Shown here: positions 1-6,833 of the stretch, in pieces
Layout of the letters: every line of letters begins with the position of its first letter
Position numbering within the stretch: the stretch's first letter is position 1
Assembly: GCA_031271065.1 (NCBI GenBank)
Contig: JAISWP010000136.1
Location: forward strand, 1-15,258
Length of the DNA stretch: 15,258 nt
Direction: 5' to 3'
Origin: Synergistaceae bacterium
Lineage (GTDB): Bacteria > Synergistota > Synergistia > Synergistales > Synergistaceae
Notes under the pieces: generated by a model
The model's input: the letters and a program-made list of their open reading frames with translations, nothing else
Told to the model about the DNA's origin: nothing
Database searches by the model: none
Translations under genes and position numbers: made by a program

Positions 1-1
1 T

Positions 2-1030
2 TATTTCGCCGACCGCCTGGCGCTCTCCCTCAACGCCGGCATGACCGCCGGGGACAGGCATTTTTTCGAACTGCTGGCGGAGTTCTCCGACGACAGCCTC
101 CGCGTCTCCGGCGGCAGCCTCAAATATCTGGACTGGATAGACAGCTACAGCATGAAGGGCTGGGACGTGACGCTTCAGGACACGATAGCCCTCGACAGGG
201 GCGGGACGTTCCTTCTGACGCCTTCGCTCAGGTATCACAAACTCAGCGATGAGGACAGGTTTTCGTGGCAGATCGCGCTGTCGAAGGAATTTTCGCCGAA
301 CCTGATGATAAAGAGCGCGTTCGGCACGTACTCGCGCGCACCGAACATGTACGAGCTGTACGGCGACGGGGCGTTCATCATCGAACCCGTGAACGGCCTG
401 AACTGGGAGACCGGAACGCAATTCGACATAGGCGTGATGTGGAACGGCGGTTTGAAGTTCATACCGGGCGCGCGCGGCCGGTTTTCTCTGTCCGGCTTCA
501 TGCGGGACAGCGAGGACCTGATAGAGCTTTTCATGGTGAGCCAGGTATACGGCAGATACGGCAACATAGCGCAGGCCGAGGTGAAAGGCGTGGAATTCGA
601 GGGCTCGCTGGACTGGAGGAAATGGAGCGCGTCGGTGTCCGCGACGTGGATGGAGGGCGAAAACAAGTCGCCGGACTCGGGCAGCATACGCTATTCCGGG
701 ATGGCCCTGCCCAACCGCCCGAAGCTGAGCGGGACGGCGCGCCTGACGCGCGCTTTCGAATGGGGCTCGGCCTTCGCGGAATATCAGTACGTGGGCTCGA
801 ACTACGCGGACATGGCGGAGAAGGTGCTCTTCGACAGGAGGGACCTGATAAACCTGGGAGTGAAGTACAATTTCAGCCCGACGACGCGCCTCTCGGTCGG
901 AGTGAACGACCTCTTCAACGACGCGGAGGGATGGACCCTCCAGCCCGACGGTTACAACGGCCCGACGCGTATGCTCTGGTATCCCGTGGAAGGACGTTCG
1001 TTTTACGCAACGCTCGACATGGAGTTTTAG
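2..1030 (+). CDS. TonB-dependent outer-membrane receptor, C-terminal part (5' truncated)
   Basis: The reading frame is already open at base 2, so the gene begins upstream of the window; about 342 C-terminal residues are visible. They read as a TonB-dependent receptor barrel: alternating amphipathic strands, a segment reading GTYSRAPNMYELYGD that matches the conserved 'RAP..ELYG' barrel region of siderophore and vitamin receptors, a 'GVEFEGSLDW' strand, a 'GVNDLFND' strand near the end, and a final 'EGRSFYATLDMEF' strand with the terminal aromatic residue expected of outer-membrane barrels. The plug domain and signal peptide are outside the window, so the substrate (iron chelate, cobalamin or other) cannot be told. 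Being energised by TonB, it implies a diderm envelope. The gene converges on the transaldolase-like gene, with a GC-rich hairpin between them. Family assignment is firm; substrate is unknown. Confidence 0.88.
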   Translation, partial: YFADRLALSLNAGMTAGDRHFFELLAEFSDDSLRVSGGSLKYLDWIDSYSMKGWDVTLQDTIALDRGGTFLLTPSLRYHKLSDEDRFSWQIALSKEFSPNLMIKSAFGTYSRAPNMYELYGDGAFIIEPVNGLNWETGTQFDIGVMWNGGLKFIPGARGRFSLSGFMRDSEDLIELFMVSQVYGRYGNIAQAEVKGVEFEGSLDWRKWSASVSATWMEGENKSPDSGSIRYSGMALPNRPKLSGTARLTRAFEWGSAFAEYQYVGSNYADMAEKVLFDRRDLINLGVKYNFSPTTRLSVGVNDLFNDAEGWTLQPDGYNGPTRMLWYPVEGRSFYATLDMEF

Positions 1031-1035
1031 AACAA

Positions 1036-1071
1036 GCGGCAGGCCGGACGAGACGCCCGTCAGCCTGCCGC
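1036..1071. terminator. Hairpin between convergent genes, possible bidirectional terminator
   Basis: A 9-bp perfect inverted repeat (GCGGCAGGC at 1036-1044 and GCCTGCCGC at 1063-1071) encloses a smaller GACG/CGTC pairing. It lies 5 bases after the receptor stop codon and 33 bases beyond the stop of the convergent transaldolase-like gene. There is no strong T-run on either side: only a weak TTGTT follows on the minus strand. It could slow or end transcription from both sides, but it is not a textbook intrinsic terminator. Confidence 0.5.
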
Positions 1072-1104
1072 CGTATGTCTCAGATCACGCAGAACCGCGC
1101 GCGG

Positions 1105-2403
1105 TTACTTCTGCCCTCTCGCCGCGTTCATAAAACGCCTCTGATAGCTTATGACCTGGTTCGTGGACGTGAAGCGGGCGAGGTAGTCCGGCGGGGCCGT
1201 GACGACCACCCTGTCGTGCATGCCGAGAAATTCCGGCTCCGTCAGCAGCTTGTCTATATCGGGATAGTTGTACGGGCCCTCCATCGAACAGACGATGAGC
1301 CTGGTATCCGGCAGATTGCAGCTGCGCAGGACCCGCAGGTTATGGCGCATCCCGTCGAGGCCGTCCGAGCCCTCGGCGTCCTCGAAGTGACGGTACTTGA
1401 TTATATCGCGCCCGAACTGCAGCGCTTCTTTCAGGTCGACGCCGGCTTTGGAGGGCGGATAGTAATCATTGCTCACGAAGTAGGCCCTCAGAGCCTCCAG
1501 GTGGGCGGAGCTGCCGGTGGCGCCGTACGCGTCGAGATGCTCCTTGATCTTCGCGCTCTGGACCAGCCTGTGGCGCAGGAACGGGTTGATGAAGTAAGGG
1601 CGGGCCTGAAGGGCGAGCTGGGTCTGAAAGGGCTCGAACATCAAGGTGAAGTTCACCCGGAAACCGTTCTCATGGAGTCTGAGGGCAAGCGTGTGCCCCC
1701 GAAAGGCGTCCGCCGTCGTGATCTCGTCGTAACCCCTGTCCAGCTGCTTTGTCCCCTCCAGCAGCTGCCCCACGTTTTCGGGAGTGACCGCACCCGTGTG
1801 GGGTACCTTGATGACGACGCGGTACTTGCCCAGCATCTCGCGGAATTTCACGGCCTCGTCCAGCAGTTTGGAAAAATCCTCGTCGAAGGGATTGTTCAGC
1901 TCAACGCTGATATCCGCTCCGGGGCCGAGGACCCTCCCTATCTCGGCCATCACCTCGTCCCGGGTCTTGAACTTATTTCCCTTGTTCGCCCTGGGATTGT
2001 TTATAAAAAGGTCGTATATGATCCCCGGGTTGCAGGTGAGGTTGGCCAGAAAGGGACTGATCGCGGCGACTTCGTACGGGTCGGCGGTGTCGGCTGAGTA
2101 AAGCAGCTTCGTCGGACGCGGAAGGCCGTTTTTGTCCTTCGAGATGTCGCGGACCAGGTCCACTCTGAGCACTCCGTCGGACGCGAGGCTCAGATCCCTG
2201 CGGAAACCCGCGGGAGTCCCCTCCGGCGCCGGGAACTCCGCCAGTACGTCTTTGAATCGCTCCGTCACCCCGATAAATCTGACGGAGTCCTTCAGCGTCA
2301 GATACGCGTCACGGCAGATCTCCGTATCGAGCGCGCGCCGCACAAAATCCTCCTCGCCCCTGACGGGCGGAACCGCCAGAGAAAACAGACCGAATTTCAA
2401 CAT
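1105..2403 (-). CDS. Transaldolase-family protein, divergent, with N- and C-terminal extensions
   Basis: 432 aa, starting at an ATG 8 bases after a clear GGAGGG ribosome site. The middle of the protein follows the transaldolase/fructose-6-phosphate aldolase TIM barrel: 'DTADPYEVAAISPF' then 'NLTCNPGIIYD' (residues about 104-131) resembles the family's 'DTA..' and 'TTNPsl' strands; 'VVIKVPHTG' (197-204) carries the expected Schiff-base lysine, here K199; 'RVNFTLMFEPFQTQLALQA' (249-267) resembles 'vNvTLIFs..QA..aa.aGa'; and 'INPFLRHR' (272-279) corresponds to 'SPFVGR'. About 95 residues precede the barrel and about 150 follow it, so it is much longer than a 215-residue Fsa-type enzyme and poorly conserved at several signature positions. 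The substrate is unknown; it may be a sugar-phosphate aldolase or a non-canonical relative. It is a single-gene unit with its own promoter at 2502-2510. Confidence 0.65.
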   Translation of the reverse strand: MLKFGLFSLAVPPVRGEEDFVRRALDTEICRDAYLTLKDSVRFIGVTERFKDVLAEFPAPEGTPAGFRRDLSLASDGVLRVDLVRDISKDKNGLPRPTKLLYSADTADPYEVAAISPFLANLTCNPGIIYDLFINNPRANKGNKFKTRDEVMAEIGRVLGPGADISVELNNPFDEDFSKLLDEAVKFREMLGKYRVVIKVPHTGAVTPENVGQLLEGTKQLDRGYDEITTADAFRGHTLALRLHENGFRVNFTLMFEPFQTQLALQARPYFINPFLRHRLVQSAKIKEHLDAYGATGSSAHLEALRAYFVSNDYYPPSKAGVDLKEALQFGRDIIKYRHFEDAEGSDGLDGMRHNLRVLRSCNLPDTRLIVCSMEGPYNYPDIDKLLTEPEFLGMHDRVVVTAPPDYLARFTSTNQVISYQRRFMNAARGQK

Positions 2404-2501
2404 TGTATTCCCTCCTGTAAGATAGATATAACCTGCAAAAATTACCGGCCTCCATCAGGAAACGTCCGGCCGCGCTGTGATTCATCGGCTGAGATAAAGC
2501 A

Positions 2502-2510
2502 ATTATAACA
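2502..2510 (-). promoter_or_regulatory. Extended -10 promoter for the transaldolase-like gene
   Basis: Read on the minus strand, TGTTATAAT is a perfect TATAAT preceded by the TG of an extended -10 element. No good -35 lies 16-18 bases upstream, which extended -10 promoters can tolerate. Transcription would begin near 2495, about 90 bases before the start codon at 2403. Confidence 0.5.
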
Positions 2511-2605
2511 TCGGCGCAGAGTTTTTGCCGGACGACATGCGAACCAGCGGGATAAAGGCCGTCATGCCCCGAGGCGGCAATTTTGGAAAAATTTTAAAAA
2601 AGTAC

Positions 2606-2645
2606 GCCAAATGACTTGGCATCGGAGAGGGGGGTACTGTAATAT
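2606..2645 (+). promoter_or_regulatory. Putative promoter and palindromic operator for the superoxide reductase
   Basis: TTGGCA (2616-2621) and TAATAT (2640-2645) are separated by 18 bases and could be the -35 and -10 of the superoxide reductase gene. The -35 is the right arm of a small palindrome, GCCAA/TTGGC (2606-2610 and 2616-2620), which may be a regulator site. The -10 match is only moderate, and the assignment rests on position and A/T content. Confidence 0.35.
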
Positions 2646-2662
2646 TATTCATATATTGTAAC

Positions 2663-2683
2663 GGACGCCGCTAGGGGGCGTCC
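2663..2683 (+). promoter_or_regulatory. Leader hairpin upstream of the superoxide reductase
   Basis: GGACGCC (2663-2669) and GGCGTCC (2677-2683) form a perfect 7-bp stem with a 7-base loop. It would lie near the 5' end of the leader, just before the ribosome site at 2695-2702. No T-run follows, so it is not a terminator; it may stabilise the mRNA or bind a regulator. Confidence 0.4.
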
Positions 2684-2708
2684 TATCAATTACTGGGGAG
2701 GTAACGAC

Positions 2709-3101
2709 ATGAGATCAGGAGATTTTGTACAGAGCGGAGACTGGAAGGGGGAAAAGCATGTCCCTGTCATCGAGGCTCCGGATCACGCCGCGCCCGGCGA
2801 GGCGTTCGAGGTCAAACTCTGCGTGGGCAGGGAGATAGCCCACCCGAACACAGCGTCCCACTACATCAAGTGGATAAAGCTCTTTTTCGTCCCAGAGGGG
2901 GGCAAATTCGCCATCGAACTCGCGAACCTCACGTTCGACTCCCACGGGGACTCCACCGACCCGGAGAAACCCGGCCCCGCGCACGCGGAACCGTTCGGCT
3001 CCGTTAAAGTGAAGCTCGCCGCGGGCGGAACACTCATCGCTCAGTCCTACTGCAACATCCACGGGCTCTGGGAGAACTCCAAACCGATCAAAATAGGCTA
3101 G
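2709..3101 (+). CDS. Superoxide reductase (neelaredoxin / class II desulfoferrodoxin)
   Basis: 130 aa cytoplasmic enzyme that reduces superoxide to hydrogen peroxide without producing oxygen, drawing electrons from rubredoxin-like donors; typical of anaerobes. All iron ligands of the one-iron SOR centre are visible: H17 in 'GEKHVPVIE', H45 in 'AHPN', H51 in 'SHYIKW', and C115 and H118 in 'YCNIHGLWE'. The glutamate and lysine before H17 (E15, K16), which act at the sixth iron position and in substrate attraction, are also present. There is no N-terminal rubredoxin-like Cys4 domain, so this is the single-iron class, and the length is normal. A strong GGGGAGGT ribosome site precedes the ATG. It is monocistronic, with a leader hairpin before it and a clean terminator behind it. 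No rubredoxin gene is next to it. Confidence 0.95.
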   Translation: MRSGDFVQSGDWKGEKHVPVIEAPDHAAPGEAFEVKLCVGREIAHPNTASHYIKWIKLFFVPEGGKFAIELANLTFDSHGDSTDPEKPGPAHAEPFGSVKVKLAAGGTLIAQSYCNIHGLWENSKPIKIG

Positions 3102-3114
3102 GATCAAGCCACCG

Positions 3115-3143
3115 GCCCCCGGCAAAACCGGGGGCTCGATTTT
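3115..3143 (+). terminator. Intrinsic terminator of the superoxide reductase gene
   Basis: GCCCCCGG (3115-3122) and CCGGGGGC (3128-3135) form a perfect 8-bp GC-rich stem with a CAAAA loop, followed by TCGATTTTG. It starts 13 bases after the stop codon and points in the gene's direction. Confidence 0.85.
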
Positions 3144-3176
3144 GTGAACCGCCGAAAGCGGAGGACCTTCCGAACC

Positions 3177-3207
3177 CCCGCGCGGCGGCCTCGTCAGGCC
3201 GCGCGGG
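3177..3207 (-). repeat. GC-rich inverted repeat across the stop codon of the MATE gene
   Basis: CCCGCGCGGC (3177-3186) and GCCGCGCGGG (3198-3207) form a perfect 10-bp stem with an 11-base loop that contains the stop codon (3194-3196) of the MATE exporter gene. No T-run follows on either strand, so it is at best a weak terminator; it could protect the transcript's 3' end. Confidence 0.5.
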
Positions 3208-4543
3208 TGCGCGTCCGCATCTCGAACAGAAACCAGATGAATATCCAGAGCCCTCGGACGCAGGCTCCGATGGTGAGACCGACCCATATACCGTCCAGGC
3301 CCAGCCCTGTCTGTGACAGCGCGTAAGCGAGGGGGACGCGCAGGGCGTTGCAGACGGCGCTGACCCCGGAAGGGGGAATGGTCCGCCCCAGCCCTCGGAA
3401 CGTCCCGGACGCCACTGCCTCGAGACATGCCGTGACCTGACAGCACGAAATGATCCTCAGAAACGAAGCCCCGACGTCGAGCAGGGATCCATCAGGAAGA
3501 AATAGTCCGAAGATGGACCTGCCCGCGGTGTTCAGAAGCACCGTCACGAATATTCCCCACGGAATGAAGGATTTGAGGGCGATCCGGCAGCATCCGAGTA
3601 TCCTCTCCCAGAGCCCTGCGCCGTAATTCTGCCCGACGAAGGCGGCAACCGATGTGGAGATGCCCATGCCCGTGAGCCAGCAGAGGGACTCTATCTGGCT
3701 CCCGATGCGGTAGACCGCGATGGCCCCCGCTCCGTAAGCGGCCGCGAACCGCGAGATGAACATCGTGAAAAATGTGAAAAGTATGCCTTCAGTGCCGATC
3801 GGAATGCCCCAGCGGAGAATCTGGAGTATGACCTCGGGCTCCGGCCTGCCGCGAAAGCTGAAACGGCTGAAGGGGCGGTCGCTTCTCGCCTTGAGGGCCG
3901 CCAGGGAAACCATACACGCCGTTATCTGCGATATGGCGGTGGCGGCGGCGGCGCCCTTCACCCCCATTTCCAGCGTGAAGATGAAAAAAATATCCAGTGC
4001 CGCGTTTAAGACGAGACACGCCGAATTTATCATAAAAGGCACTTTCGAATTTCCGGCGCCGTTGAAGGTCCCGGCCGCCGAAGCCCCGGCAAACGAAAAC
4101 GGGATCGCCGCCGACACTATGATCAGGTATTCCCGCGCGCCCTCCGCCACCGCCTCCTCGCGTATATTGAAAAAACCTATGAGCGAACTGGAAAAGGCCG
4201 CGCATAAAACGAGCAGGACAGTACCTATGACGAAGGAGAGGAACATCGAATTCCACGAGAATCTCACCGCCGAGGCGGGGTCCTTCCTGCCCATGTTCTG
4301 GGACACCCCGATCTCCGCCCCCATTCTCCCGACGAGCAGGAAGCCGCCGAAGAGCCACATATACATCCCAGCGATGCCGGATGAGGCTACGGCTTCACTG
4401 CCGACCCGTCCCAGCAGGAAAACGTCGACCAGGTTGTAACTCATCATCATGAATTGTGTGCCGATTATCGGCATTGCGACCAGGAGCAGTTTGTCCGAGA
4501 TGCCGCCCCTGGTCAGATCATATTTCTGATTTACGCTGTCCAT
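3194..4543 (-). CDS. MATE-family multidrug/sodium or proton antiporter
   Basis: 449 aa integral membrane protein of the NorM/DinF-type MATE family, which exports cationic drugs or metabolites in exchange for Na+ or H+. The start 'LTRGGISDKLLLVAMPIIGTQFMMMSYNLVDVFLLGRVGSEAVA' is the usual first-helix MATE pattern (P.i..q......n.vD...lG..G..a.A), and the same architecture recurs in the second half ('RWGIPIGTEGILFTFFTMFISRFAAAYGAGAIAVYRIGSQIESL'). About 12 hydrophobic segments can be counted and the length is normal. The last residues (EMRTRTRAA) are basic and cytoplasmic. The ribosome site is weak (GGCGGA). A good promoter lies at 4583-4611, so it is probably transcribed alone, downstream of the flavodoxin terminator. 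The substrate cannot be inferred. Confidence 0.93.
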   Translation of the reverse strand: MDSVNQKYDLTRGGISDKLLLVAMPIIGTQFMMMSYNLVDVFLLGRVGSEAVASSGIAGMYMWLFGGFLLVGRMGAEIGVSQNMGRKDPASAVRFSWNSMFLSFVIGTVLLVLCAAFSSSLIGFFNIREEAVAEGAREYLIIVSAAIPFSFAGASAAGTFNGAGNSKVPFMINSACLVLNAALDIFFIFTLEMGVKGAAAATAISQITACMVSLAALKARSDRPFSRFSFRGRPEPEVILQILRWGIPIGTEGILFTFFTMFISRFAAAYGAGAIAVYRIGSQIESLCWLTGMGISTSVAAFVGQNYGAGLWERILGCCRIALKSFIPWGIFVTVLLNTAGRSIFGLFLPDGSLLDVGASFLRIISCCQVTACLEAVASGTFRGLGRTIPPSGVSAVCNALRVPLAYALSQTGLGLDGIWVGLTIGACVRGLWIFIWFLFEMRTRTRAA

Positions 4544-4582
4544 GTGGTAATTTCCGCCAATCCCGATCGAAGAATCCTGCCT

Positions 4583-4611
4583 ATTCTAATGGCATTGCCC
4601 GATTCGATCAA
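4583..4611 (-). promoter_or_regulatory. Promoter of the MATE exporter gene
   Basis: On the minus strand, TTGATC (4606-4611) and TAGAAT (4583-4588) are separated by exactly 17 bases: 4/6 and 5/6 matches to the sigma-70 consensus. It lies between the flavodoxin terminator and the MATE start, with a leader of about 35 bases. Confidence 0.6.
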
Positions 4612-4627
4612 GGCTTCCGGCGCGCAT

Positions 4628-4656
4628 AAAAAAACGGCCGGATTTCGTCCGGCCGT
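4628..4656 (-). terminator. Intrinsic terminator of the DUF3793-flavodoxin operon
   Basis: On the minus strand, ACGGCCGGA (4648-4656) and TCCGGCCGT (4634-4642) form a 9-bp perfect stem with a CGAAA loop, followed directly by a run of seven T (4628-4634, the first pairing in the stem). It lies 22 bases after the flavodoxin stop codon. Confidence 0.92.
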
Positions 4657-4678
4657 CCCTCATTTTCTGCCTTTAAAG

Positions 4679-5101
4679 TCAAAAGGCGGCGAACCGTCTG
4701 CCGAATTCCGTGCAGGCAGCCTCGTCGGGCGCTTCCTGCATGATGAGCCCCTCTTCGAAAAGCGACGCGCCGGACAAAGCGAGGCGCTCCTGCCAGTCCC
4801 TCATCCACTGACCGTCGCCCCAGCCGTACGACCCGAAAAGGGCTGCCTTCTTGGACGCCAGTTTTCCCTCCACTGACGCGAAGAACGGCTCGAACTCGGA
4901 CTCCTCCAGGACCTCGCTGCCCATCGACGGACAGCCGAACGCCACTTTTTCACACTGCTCCACGGCGGAGGCGGCGTCTTTGCCGGATACGCTCAAGAGC
5001 ACCGTTTCGGCTCCTCCGGACTTGAGTCCTCCCTCTATGGCCTTCGCCATTGCCTCCGTGTTGCCTGTGCCGCTCCAATAGATAACAGCCGTCTTGCTCA
5101 T
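4679..5101 (-). CDS. Short-chain flavodoxin
   Basis: 140 aa FMN-binding electron carrier of the cytoplasm. The N-terminal 'AVIYWSGTGNTEAMAKAI' holds the phosphate-binding loop SGTGNT (residues 10-15); 'VAFGCPSMGSEVLEESEFEPFF' is the second flavin-contact region; and 'AALFGSYGWGDGQWMRDW' is the characteristic third loop (GSYGWGDG) of short-chain flavodoxins. Length is typical for the class without the 20-residue insertion. A strong GAGGAGGAG ribosome site lies just upstream of the ATG. It follows the DUF3793 gene by 30 bases on the same strand and is the last gene before a strong terminator, so the two are very likely co-transcribed. Flavodoxins replace ferredoxin when iron is short; the electron partner here is unknown. 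Confidence 0.95.
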   Translation of the reverse strand: MSKTAVIYWSGTGNTEAMAKAIEGGLKSGGAETVLLSVSGKDAASAVEQCEKVAFGCPSMGSEVLEESEFEPFFASVEGKLASKKAALFGSYGWGDGQWMRDWQERLALSGASLFEEGLIMQEAPDEAACTEFGRRFAAF

Positions 5102-5131
5102 TCTGACTCCTCCTCAGTGATATTGATCATT

Positions 5132-5692
5132 TCAGCACGCGATCAGGGCAAGCCCGCCGCCCAAAATCGTGCCCCCCTTCCGGATATGATCCAGAAGGGT
5201 CAGTTTGCATTTTTCATACTCGTCGAAAAGCTCGCGCGCACGCTCCACGTCGCTGTAGACCTTCCACATGCCGCACGCTTTGCAGTGAGCTCCCCTGTCC
5301 GCGATGAACCCCATTACATCCTCGAACGGATACCCCAGGAAAAAACCGACCTCGTGGGGGAAATCCGTGTGACGCAGGAACCTGCCCCCGAGAAACGAGA
5401 GGCATCCTTCGATATCGTCCGGCGCGGGATAGCCCAGCCCTCCCAGCGCGGCGCGCACGTTCCCGCATCCCAGCGAACCGGCAAGCAGACGATGCCTGTA
5501 GACGAATATCAGCAGGTTGCGTCCGAGCCTGGAAAGGGTCAAAAACTTTATGTCGTCTATCTCCGGCACTCCCTTCCGCGTTTCGTCCCACCAAACGGGC
5601 TTCGCGAACAGGGCGGCCGGCTTCTTTTCCAGCAGGACCGGCGCGCAGTGAGTCGCCAGTGTCGTCTCGTAAATTTGACGCAAATGCCTCAC
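5132..5692 (-). CDS. DUF3793 family protein, function unknown
   Basis: Recognised as DUF3793 by 'THCAPVLLEKKPAALF' near the start, 'LLIFVYRHRLLAGSL' in the middle, 'CLSFLGGRF', 'FPHEVGFFLGYPFEDVMGFI', and the cysteine-bearing 'AHCKACGMWKVYSD'. No catalytic motif is known; the protein is soluble. I chose the GTG at 5692, which leaves 14 residues before 'HCAP', as is usual in the family, and gives 186 aa. The frame is open to a TTG at 5788 (218 aa), but those extra 32 residues are arginine-rich and unlike the family. Oddly, the best Shine-Dalgarno-like string (GGAGGAGG, about 5778-5785) lies near that upstream TTG and is not suitably placed for either start, so the start is uncertain. It is the first gene of a two-gene operon with flavodoxin, suggesting a link to flavin, iron or redox metabolism. 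Confidence 0.82.
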   Translation of the reverse strand: MRHLRQIYETTLATHCAPVLLEKKPAALFAKPVWWDETRKGVPEIDDIKFLTLSRLGRNLLIFVYRHRLLAGSLGCGNVRAALGGLGYPAPDDIEGCLSFLGGRFLRHTDFPHEVGFFLGYPFEDVMGFIADRGAHCKACGMWKVYSDVERARELFDEYEKCKLTLLDHIRKGGTILGGGLALIAC

Positions 5693-5932
5693 TTCGCCTT
5701 TCGATACCGTAGTGCCGCGCGTCCGAAGACGGCGGGAACAATATTGTTCGCGCCTCCAAACTGGCCTGAGCGCGCGGACCTCCTCCAAATATTAAAACTT
5801 CACAGCAATCCGCCGCACATATACGGCCACCGTTCCCGCAAAAATAGACCTGGCAGGAAAACGCCCCGCTTTTTACGGTTCGGACACAGCAGGAAACGAA
5901 CGCGGCGCTTCGCTGTTTGCGGTAACAAACTT

Positions 5933-5961
5933 ATTTTATTATCACCGGCCGCAAGTGTCAA
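5933..5961 (-). promoter_or_regulatory. Near-consensus promoter of the DUF3793-flavodoxin operon
   Basis: On the minus strand, a perfect TTGACA (5956-5961) and TAAAAT (5933-5938, 5/6) are separated by 17 bases. Transcription would start near 5926, leaving a leader of about 140 bases to the TTG at 5788 or about 235 to the GTG at 5692. The sequence GATAATA overlaps the -10 region and recurs in inverted orientation at 6043-6049. Confidence 0.8.
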
Positions 5962-6067
5962 CCGAGTTTGCAAAAATATGTACAACCCGCCCGGACACGG
6001 TGTCTTTCTCTTTGTCAAGGCGACTATAGGCTGTTTTTTCGTGATAATAGTGATATGCTTACATGCC

Positions 6068-6075
6068 GGAGGTGA
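6068..6075 (+). promoter_or_regulatory. Ribosome binding site that fixes the kdsB-like start
   Basis: GGAGGTGA, a near-perfect anti-16S match, is followed 8 bases later by the ATG at 6084. An in-frame ATG at 6063 would place this site inside the coding sequence, so 6084 is the better start. No convincing promoter could be fixed upstream. GATAAT at 6043-6048 is a possible -10, without a good -35. Confidence 0.8.
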
Positions 6076-6083
6076 CGCCGTAT

Positions 6084-6833
6084 ATGCCGGATATAAAGAC
6101 GCTGGCGGTCATACCGGCCAGGCTGAAAAGCACTAGGCTTGACGAAAAACCGCTGATGAAGCTCGCGGGACGCGAGCTGGTGCTGCGGGTCCTGGATGGT
6201 GTGCGCGGCAGCGGAAGGGTCGATATGACTGTCGTGGCCGCCGACGACGAGCGCGTCATATCGCTCGTGGAACGCGAAGGCGGGACGGCGATGATGACCC
6301 CGTCCGATCTCCCGACGGGGGGGGACCGGGTCGCCTGGGTAGCGCGCCGCGTACCGTCGCGATTCGTCATAAACGTGCAGGGCGACGACCCGCTAGTCAC
6401 CGCCTCGGTCATAGACCCCATGATAGACGCTCTCGAAGAGGACGAAAGCGCCGGGCTGGTCCTTCTGGCGAAGAGGATAGATCGTGAAGACGAAGTAAAA
6501 AGAGACTCCATAGTCAAGATGGTATTCGATTTGGAAGGAAACGCTCTTTATTTCAGCCGCTCTCCCGTTCCGTTCGTGAGGAACCCCGGAACGGCTCAGG
6601 GCGAATACTACAAGCATATCGGCCCTTACGCCTGGAGACGGGACACGCTGCTCGAATTCGCGTCGTGGGAGCAGACCCCGCTGGAACGGGCGGAGAGTCT
6701 CGAAATGCTCCGCATACTGGAGCGGGGCGGCAGGATAAAGTGCGTCAAGACCGGTATCGACAGCATAGAAATAGACACGCCCGACGACGTGGAGAAATTT
6801 ATACATCACATAAATCAGAGAGGTGGACACTGA
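6084..6833 (+). CDS. kdsB: CMP-Kdo synthetase family cytidylyltransferase, probably acting on Kdo8N
   Basis: 249 aa nucleotidyltransferase that activates an eight-carbon acid sugar with CTP for transfer to lipid A. Family signatures in order: 'LAVIPARLKSTRLDEKPL' (7-24), the CTP-binding N-terminus; 'VVAADDERV'; 'MMTPSDLPTGGDRVA' (70-84); 'VINVQGDDPLV' (95-105), where the usual QGDEPL has D for E; 'FSRSPVPF' (157-164); 'YYKHIGPYAWRRD' (175-187); and 'PLERAESLEMLRIL' (199-212). Its stop codon overlaps the start of the kdnA-like gene (TGATG), so the two are translationally coupled. In Shewanella, where KdnA is present, the KdsB-type enzyme prefers the 8-amino sugar Kdo8N; the same is inferred here. 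Plain Kdo as substrate remains possible. Cytoplasmic. Confidence 0.88.
   Translation: MPDIKTLAVIPARLKSTRLDEKPLMKLAGRELVLRVLDGVRGSGRVDMTVVAADDERVISLVEREGGTAMMTPSDLPTGGDRVAWVARRVPSRFVINVQGDDPLVTASVIDPMIDALEEDESAGLVLLAKRIDREDEVKRDSIVKMVFDLEGNALYFSRSPVPFVRNPGTAQGEYYKHIGPYAWRRDTLLEFASWEQTPLERAESLEMLRILERGGRIKCVKTGIDSIEIDTPDDVEKFIHHINQRGGH

Noticed and set aside
265..2097. Long plus-strand open frame of about 610 codons
   Set aside because: It crosses the receptor in another frame and runs antisense to the transaldolase-like gene; the translation is arginine/glycine-rich low-complexity sequence typical of GC-rich shadow frames, with no family match.
3177..3207. Strong hairpin as an intrinsic terminator for the MATE gene
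   Set aside because: It spans the stop codon and has no T-run on the minus strand, so I list it only as an inverted repeat.
5693..5926. Possible FMN or other known riboswitch in the long leader of the DUF3793 operon
   Set aside because: I found no conserved aptamer blocks of a class I know, and no terminator hairpin with a T-run before the gene.
6665..6832. Upstream in-frame extension of the kdnA-like gene
   Set aside because: It overlaps the conserved end of the kdsB-like gene in another frame. The KdnA-type N-terminus MPGWELF begins exactly at 6833 with a coupled start.
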